Origin: Bacteroidota bacterium
GTDB lineage: Bacteria > Bacteroidota > Bacteroidia > Chitinophagales > Chitinophagaceae
Reading direction: 5' to 3'
DNA length: 9,662 nt
NCBI GenBank assembly: GCA_028877005.1
Contig: JAGWPI010000357.1
Span: 1-9,662, forward strand
Part shown: positions 5,369 to 9,662 of the stretch, one piece after another
Layout of the letters: every line of letters begins with the position of its first letter
Numbering within the stretch: position 1 is the first letter of the stretch
Made by a program: the position numbers and the translations under genes
The notes under the pieces: generated by a model
What the model saw: the letters and a program-made list of their open reading frames with translations, nothing else
Databases searched by the model: none
What the model was told of the DNA's origin: nothing

Positions 5369-7186
5369 CTAATGTTGCGATTCATCTGCCCCAACGGGTT
5401 CTGTTTGGGGAATAAATTCTCTTCCATCTTTATTATAATCATATGCCCAACGATGTACTTCAGGAATTTCACCATCCCAGTTTCCATGTCCCGGATTAAT
5501 GGGTGTAGTCCATTCTAATGTATTAGCACCCCATGGGTTTTTGGTAGTTACTTTTCTTCCTTTGAAAATAGAATAGAAGAAATTAAAGATGAACAAAAGT
5601 TGTGCAGCAAAAGTGATGATTACAACCGTGCTGATAAACCTGTTTAATTCTGCAAATTGTTTAAAACTTTCCCAGCTGCTATAATCATAATAACGACGAG
5701 GCATACCGGCTAATCCCTCATAGTGCATGGGCCAGAAAATTAAATAGGCACCTACTAATGTAATCCAAAAATGAATATATGCTAGCGTATTGTTCATGTA
5801 CCTACCATACATTTTGGGGAACCAATGGTAAATACCGGCAAACATACCAAACATAGATGCAACACCCATTACTAAGTGAAAGTGTGCAATAACAAAGTAG
5901 GTATCATGCAAATGAATATCAATGGCAGAATCGCCTAGCCAAATACCGGTTAAACCACCGGAAATAAACAAACTCACAAAACCTATAGTAAAAAGCATGC
6001 CTGGTGTAAAACGAATATTACCACGCCATAAAGTAGTTAACCAATTAAATACTTTAATAGCTGAAGGTACCGCAATTAATAAGGTTAAAAGTACAAAAAC
6101 TGAACCCACAAATGGATTTAATCCTGATACAAACATGTGGTGCGCCCATACCAAAAATGAAAGAATACAAATTGCAAACAGTGATCCAATCATTGCCATG
6201 TAACCAAAAATGGGCTTCCGAGAGTTTATCGACATAATTTCTGATGCCATGCCCATAGCAGGTAATAATACAATGTAAACTTCAGGGTGTCCTAAGAACC
6301 AAAATAAGTGCTGATACAAAATTGCTGTACCCCCTTCATTAGGTAAGGCACCAACTCCATTAATAAAAATATCGGAGAGGTAAAAACTAGTACCGAAATT
6401 TCTATCAAAAATTAATAAAATAAAACCAGAGAACAATACAGGGAAAGAAAGAATGCCAATAACAGCTGTAAAGAATAAAGCCCAAATAGTTAAAGGTAAT
6501 CTAGTCATGCTCATACCTTTTGTACGCATGTTCAATATAGTGGCTACATAGTTTAAGCCCCCTAATAAAGAAGATACCACAAATAATATCATAGCAATTA
6601 ACCATAAATCCATACCAGATTTAGAACCGGGAGAAGCATCACGAAGAGCACTTAATGGTGCATAAGCTACCCAACCACCGCTAAATGGACCTGTTTCTAC
6701 AAAAAGAGAAGACAACATTACCAAACCGGCAGCTAAGAAAAACCAATAAGAAAGCATATTCATGAAAGGTGAAGCCATATCACGAGCACCAATCTGTAAT
6801 GGTATTAAGAAATTAGCAAAAGTACCACTTAACCCGGCCGTCAATACAAAGAAAATCATCACTGTTCCGTGAATAGTCACCAATGCATAGTAAGCCTGTG
6901 GGGTTATGCGGCCATCATCTACCCAAAATTTACCCAACACATCTTGCAGCCAATAAAAGTGCGAATCAGGATAACCCAATTGCAAACGGAATAAAACACT
7001 CATTAAACCACCCAAAAATGCCCAAATAATACCTGTAATTAGAAATTGTTTGGAAATCATTTTATGATCAGTACTAAAAACATACTTTGTAATGAACGAC
7101 TGATGGTGTTCATGATGTTCATGATGTTCTGTAGCCAATTCAGTGCTTAACCCTGCACCTGCCCCTAATGCAATTTCAGTACTCAT
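5369..7186 (-). CDS. Cytochrome c oxidase subunit I (A-type heme-copper oxidase)
   Basis: This is the catalytic subunit that reduces O2 and pumps protons: 605 residues with about 12 membrane helices. Every metal ligand is visible. Low-spin heme a has H106 (TIHGT) and H437; high-spin heme a3 has H435 (HDTYFVIAHFHLVMG, 427-441); CuB has H300, H349 and H350. Y304 in GHPEVY is the expected His-Tyr cross-link residue. E302 in the same motif and D136 (GARDMASP) indicate a D-channel, and K378 (SAIKVFNW) a K-channel, so it is A1-like. The N-terminus has a His/Glu repeat (residues 20-28) before helix 1. It ends 87 bases before ctaB and starts 64 bases after cox2. ATG 7186 is chosen because the first helix and its preceding FSTDHK motif follow at normal distance. 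Confidence 0.97.
   Translation of the reverse strand: MSTEIALGAGAGLSTELATEHHEHHEHHQSFITKYVFSTDHKMISKQFLITGIIWAFLGGLMSVLFRLQLGYPDSHFYWLQDVLGKFWVDDGRITPQAYYALVTIHGTVMIFFVLTAGLSGTFANFLIPLQIGARDMASPFMNMLSYWFFLAAGLVMLSSLFVETGPFSGGWVAYAPLSALRDASPGSKSGMDLWLIAMILFVVSSLLGGLNYVATILNMRTKGMSMTRLPLTIWALFFTAVIGILSFPVLFSGFILLIFDRNFGTSFYLSDIFINGVGALPNEGGTAILYQHLFWFLGHPEVYIVLLPAMGMASEIMSINSRKPIFGYMAMIGSLFAICILSFLVWAHHMFVSGLNPFVGSVFVLLTLLIAVPSAIKVFNWLTTLWRGNIRFTPGMLFTIGFVSLFISGGLTGIWLGDSAIDIHLHDTYFVIAHFHLVMGVASMFGMFAGIYHWFPKMYGRYMNNTLAYIHFWITLVGAYLIFWPMHYEGLAGMPRRYYDYSSWESFKQFAELNRFISTVVIITFAAQLLFIFNFFYSIFKGRKVTTKNPWGANTLEWTTPINPGHGNWDGEIPEVHRWAYDYNKDGREFIPQTEPVGADESQH
7103..7129 (-). repeat. Tandem 9-bp repeat coding the His/Glu-rich CoxA N-terminus
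   Basis: Three consecutive 9-base units (GAACATCAT twice, then GAACACCAT) encode three copies of Glu-His-His at CoxA residues 20-28. It is an in-frame microrepeat that could vary in copy number by slippage without breaking the frame. His-rich N-termini on subunit I are, from memory, common in Bacteroidota. Confidence 0.8.
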
Positions 7187-7250
7187 AACTTTATCGTTTT
7201 AAAAGTGCTTCTTTAACAACTAAATGAACATTTCTGTTCTGAAAAATATA

Positions 7251-8348
7251 TTATTTAATAGCTATTGCCTTGTTCTTTAATGGATTAGTAGCCATAGTTG
7301 GTTTAGCGGTACTATCTACTTTTTTGTTGTCCGGATCCTTATCGGGGAATGCTAAGTAATAATAAGGCTTTTGCTTAGCCATCCAAACATCAAAATCTTC
7401 CTGACTTACCACTTTAATAATCCCTTTCATAGAATAATGTCCATTACCGCACAATTGATCGCAAGCAATTTCATAATCAAAGTTGGGATTATCTGTTATT
7501 TTGCGCATTTCTTCTGTAGTATATTTGGGTGTAAGCCACATAGTAGTTGGAATACCGGGTACAGCATCCATTTTTAAACGGAACTGCGGTAAACCTACAT
7601 CATGTATAACATCTCGTGAACCAATAATAAATTTTACCGGCTTTCCTTTAACCAAATACAAGGTTTGTTCCATAACTATATCATCGTGTGTAGCCGGGTC
7701 GTCTTTCAAATGTAAGGTACTATCGTTTTTCCATACCAACCCTAAAGAGTTAGTGGCAGGATCAATTTCTTTGTAATACTTTTTACCCAAAATCCCATCT
7801 TCACCGGGATATCGAAATATCCAACCAAATTGCTTGCCGGTAATTTCTACCACCATAGCATTTTTAGGTGCATCGCCTGTAAAATAAAACCAGTCTCTTA
7901 ATCCAATAATCACCAATATGGTTAATACAATAGCAGGAATAACAGTCCATATTACCTCTAGTTTGCTATTATGGGGGAAGTAAAATGGTTTGTGATTTTC
8001 TTTTTCCTGATAACGAAACGCGAACCAGAATAATAATATTTGTGTAGCTAAGAAAACAGCACCGGTTACAATTAATGTAATCCATAAAATGGAGTCTACT
8101 TTTTCGCCCTGTACACTAGCAGAGGGGTGCACCAATAATGTTTTTTTAAATAACAATTCATTACACCAATATAAACCAATTAAGCCTAATACCAAAAAGC
8201 CAAACATCAAAAATCCATTAATCTTATTAGCTTGTTGGCGTGTTTCTTTTTCGCCTTTTAAAATACCTACATACTCACTGGCTTTGGCAATCTGAAAAAT
8301 TACCAAGAACACCAACACAATTACTGCTATTGTTAAAAAGATTGTCAT
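7251..8348 (-). CDS. Cytochrome c oxidase subunit II (CuA subunit)
   Basis: Subunit II accepts electrons from cytochrome c through the binuclear CuA centre and passes them to heme a. It has 365 residues. Hydrophobic segments lie at about 3-21, 46-63, 87-111 and 131-150; the last two are the usual subunit II pair, leading via PHNSKLEVIWTVIP into the periplasmic cupredoxin domain. The aromatic stretch GKQFGWIFRYPG (171-182) is conserved. CuA ligands are all present: H249, C296, C300, H304 and M307 in CDQLCGNGHYSM, with the carbonyl position being Q298 rather than the usual Glu. There is no CxxCH, so no fused cytochrome c domain; the C-terminal tail (about 325-365) is charged. Start ATG 8348 lies 53 bases after actF. 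The short repeat TTCAATT occurs three times in that gap. Confidence 0.96.
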   Translation of the reverse strand: MTIFLTIAVIVLVFLVIFQIAKASEYVGILKGEKETRQQANKINGFLMFGFLVLGLIGLYWCNELLFKKTLLVHPSASVQGEKVDSILWITLIVTGAVFLATQILLFWFAFRYQEKENHKPFYFPHNSKLEVIWTVIPAIVLTILVIIGLRDWFYFTGDAPKNAMVVEITGKQFGWIFRYPGEDGILGKKYYKEIDPATNSLGLVWKNDSTLHLKDDPATHDDIVMEQTLYLVKGKPVKFIIGSRDVIHDVGLPQFRLKMDAVPGIPTTMWLTPKYTTEEMRKITDNPNFDYEIACDQLCGNGHYSMKGIIKVVSQEDFDVWMAKQKPYYYLAFPDKDPDNKKVDSTAKPTMATNPLKNKAIAIK

Positions 8349-8353
8349 AACAC

Positions 8354-8383
8354 TTCAATTAAAATTTCAATTCAGTTTCAATA
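8354..8383 (-). repeat. Three phased AATTGAA-type repeats upstream of cox2
   Basis: On the plus strand the heptamers TTCAATT (8354), TTCAATT (8366) and TTCAATA (8377) are spaced 12 and 11 bases apart, about one helical turn. They occupy most of the actF-cox2 gap, 6 to 35 bases before the cox2 ATG. They could be a protein site or only AT-rich leader sequence. Confidence 0.35.
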
Positions 8384-8401
8384 ATATAAAGTTATCGCTA
8401 T

Positions 8402-9640
8402 CTAGGTATGGTGTACAATACTTTCTTTTAAGAATGGATTGTATTTTGCGATTAAAGGTTTTGATGCTAGTGCTTTTCCAACAAAGTGAATCATTAATCC
8501 TATAAACAAAGCCAGTATGCCAAAATCAAACCAACCCAAGGAAACATGTTCTTTGCTAATACCTGGCATCACCATTTGGTAAAAATCTATCCAATGTCCA
8601 AAAAGTATTAATACAGCCATAAATGTCATCAATGTATAGTTTCTTTTGGAAGAACGTTTCATCAAAATTAAGAGCGGACAAATAAAGTTGATAATTATGT
8701 TTAAGAAAAAGATGCCTTTATAGGGTCCTTGTACTCTTCCTTTGAAATAAATGGTTTCTTCCGGCTGATTAGAATACCAAATTAACATGTATTGTGAGAA
8801 CCATAAATAGGTCCAAAAAATAGAAAATGCAAAAATAAATTTACCCAAGTCGTGTAAATGCTCTTGATTGGTATATTCTAAATAGCCTTTATTTTTTAAA
8901 TAAATAACCCATAATGTTATTAGCGCAATACCTGCTACAAATGTACTGGCAAAAACATACCAGCTGTACATGGTGCTGTACCAATGTGCATCAATACTCA
9001 TTAACCATAACCAAGGTAAAGTAGAACCTACTGTTAAAGCAAACCATACTATGAATAAACCTGCAGTAACGGTATTTTTCCAAACATAGGCATTGCCGGA
9101 ATTAAAATCCATGGGCTCTATGTCGGCTTCACTGCTAATTTTACGCATTCTCCAACCTAATAAACTCCATAAACCTACTGCAAGAATTGACCAGATAACA
9201 AAGAATTTTACATTTAAGAAACCGGATTTACCTTTTAATATTTCATCAGCTGCAACTTGTTTAGCATCTAACCAATGGTAAATTTCATGATTACCGGTAA
9301 AAACAATATAAAACAATACCACTAAAGTAATAATACCAAAAACAGGAACAAGTGTAGAAATAGCTTCTGCTACTCTTCTAAAAGTCATTTGCCAACCACC
9401 CATTGCTAAGGTTGTAGCGCAGATAAAAAACATAGCTGCATTACACACCATTGTCCAAAAAATGGTATTATACATAATTGTACCCATGAATATGGCTCTT
9501 TCTTCATTGGTGCCGGTACCTTTGGTAAACAAACCAATAATAAAGGCTAGCAAACCAATACCTATTAAGATATAGGACCATTTTTTCATTTGGGATGGTA
9601 CTTCGAATTGTTCTTTAAAGTCTAAAGTATTTTCTGCCAT
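8402..9640 (-). CDS. actF: Alternative complex III membrane subunit ActF (quinol:cytochrome c oxidoreductase)
   Basis: ActF is an NrfD/PsrC-like integral membrane subunit of alternative complex III, which oxidises menaquinol and passes electrons to cytochrome c or directly to the adjacent oxidase. The protein is 412 residues with about ten hydrophobic helices (roughly 23-38, 56-80, 97-115, 144-162, 189-213, 222-247, 268-289, 308-327, 336-357 and 369-390). Recognisable blocks are WLMSIDAHWYSTMYSWYVF (212-230), LGKFIFAFSIFWTYLWFSQ (265-283), followed by YMLIWYSNQPEET, and HWIDFYQMVMPG (349-360). ActC is the paralogous subunit; the position directly before cox2 and the lack of ActC-type length favour ActF. 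ATG 9640 is the first Met and leaves 22 bases to the window edge, where actE would be expected to end. Known Bacteroidota structures show this complex joined to aa3 oxidase. Confidence 0.92.
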   Translation of the reverse strand: MAENTLDFKEQFEVPSQMKKWSYILIGIGLLAFIIGLFTKGTGTNEERAIFMGTIMYNTIFWTMVCNAAMFFICATTLAMGGWQMTFRRVAEAISTLVPVFGIITLVVLFYIVFTGNHEIYHWLDAKQVAADEILKGKSGFLNVKFFVIWSILAVGLWSLLGWRMRKISSEADIEPMDFNSGNAYVWKNTVTAGLFIVWFALTVGSTLPWLWLMSIDAHWYSTMYSWYVFASTFVAGIALITLWVIYLKNKGYLEYTNQEHLHDLGKFIFAFSIFWTYLWFSQYMLIWYSNQPEETIYFKGRVQGPYKGIFFLNIIINFICPLLILMKRSSKRNYTLMTFMAVLILFGHWIDFYQMVMPGISKEHVSLGWFDFGILALFIGLMIHFVGKALASKPLIAKYNPFLKESIVHHT

Positions 9641-9662
9641 TGTAACTCATTTATTGTGTTGA

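Noticed and set aside
5922..6203. Plus-strand open frame of 93 codons inside cox1 and similar frames inside cox2, actF, sco and ctaB
   Set aside because: They are antisense shadows of strongly conserved genes, with no family similarity and no promoter.
7226..7239. Small inverted repeat GAACA/TGTTC between cox2 and cox1
   Set aside because: The stem is only 5 bases with no T-tract; it is not stable enough to call a terminator or operator.
1..9662. Search by eye for tRNA, rRNA, CRISPR arrays, insertion sequences, toxin-antitoxin or defence genes
   Set aside because: No such features seen; all gaps are below 90 bases and every long frame is explained by respiratory, assembly, tRNA-modification or repair genes.

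Overview
The window is a low-GC stretch from what looks like a member of the Bacteroidota, probably of the Chitinophagaceae/Chitinophagales type. The evidence is the ActF-cox2-cox1-ctaB-cox3-cox3-cox4-SCO-DUF420 gene order, the absence of convincing Shine-Dalgarno sites before the genes, a TAnnTTTG-type promoter box, and protein sequences of the Bacteroidota style (for example the CuA motif CDQLC and a His/Glu-rich N-terminus on CoxA). This assignment is inferred from the sequence by eye.

Right-hand block, minus strand, 9640 down to 2525: a respiratory operon. Reading in the direction of transcription it encodes ActF, the last membrane subunit of alternative complex III (quinol:cytochrome c oxidoreductase); cytochrome c oxidase subunits II and I; CtaB (heme O synthase); two different subunit III proteins; and a small subunit IV. 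Together these form the aa3-type oxidase and its electron donor, which are known to form a supercomplex in Bacteroidota. Catalytic and metal-binding residues in subunits I and II are all present, and it is an A-type enzyme with D- and K-channel residues. actA-actE should lie just beyond the right edge.

Middle block, minus strand, 2437 down to 1036: an SCO/SenC copper chaperone and a DUF420 membrane protein, both oxidase assembly factors. They are separated from the cox operon by a good hairpin-plus-T-tract terminator, and a TACCTTTG promoter box sits almost on top of the SCO start codon. The two genes therefore look like their own small operon with a leaderless or nearly leaderless mRNA.

Left block, plus strand, 1 to 1032: the 3' part of trmB (tRNA m7G46 methyltransferase), a small Cys-rich DUF5522 protein and an alkyltransferase-like (ATL) DNA repair protein whose active-site Cys is Ala. 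These overlap and run tail-to-tail into DUF420 with only 3 bases between stop codons.

No intergenic gap exceeds 90 bases, and I see no RNA genes, mobile elements or CRISPR. The protein content is a well-known gene set. The less explained material is regulatory: a strong hairpin with a competing alternative helix between cox1 and ctaB, the nested terminator/promoter before sco, and a phased triple repeat before cox2. I did not find a convincing undescribed multi-gene system.
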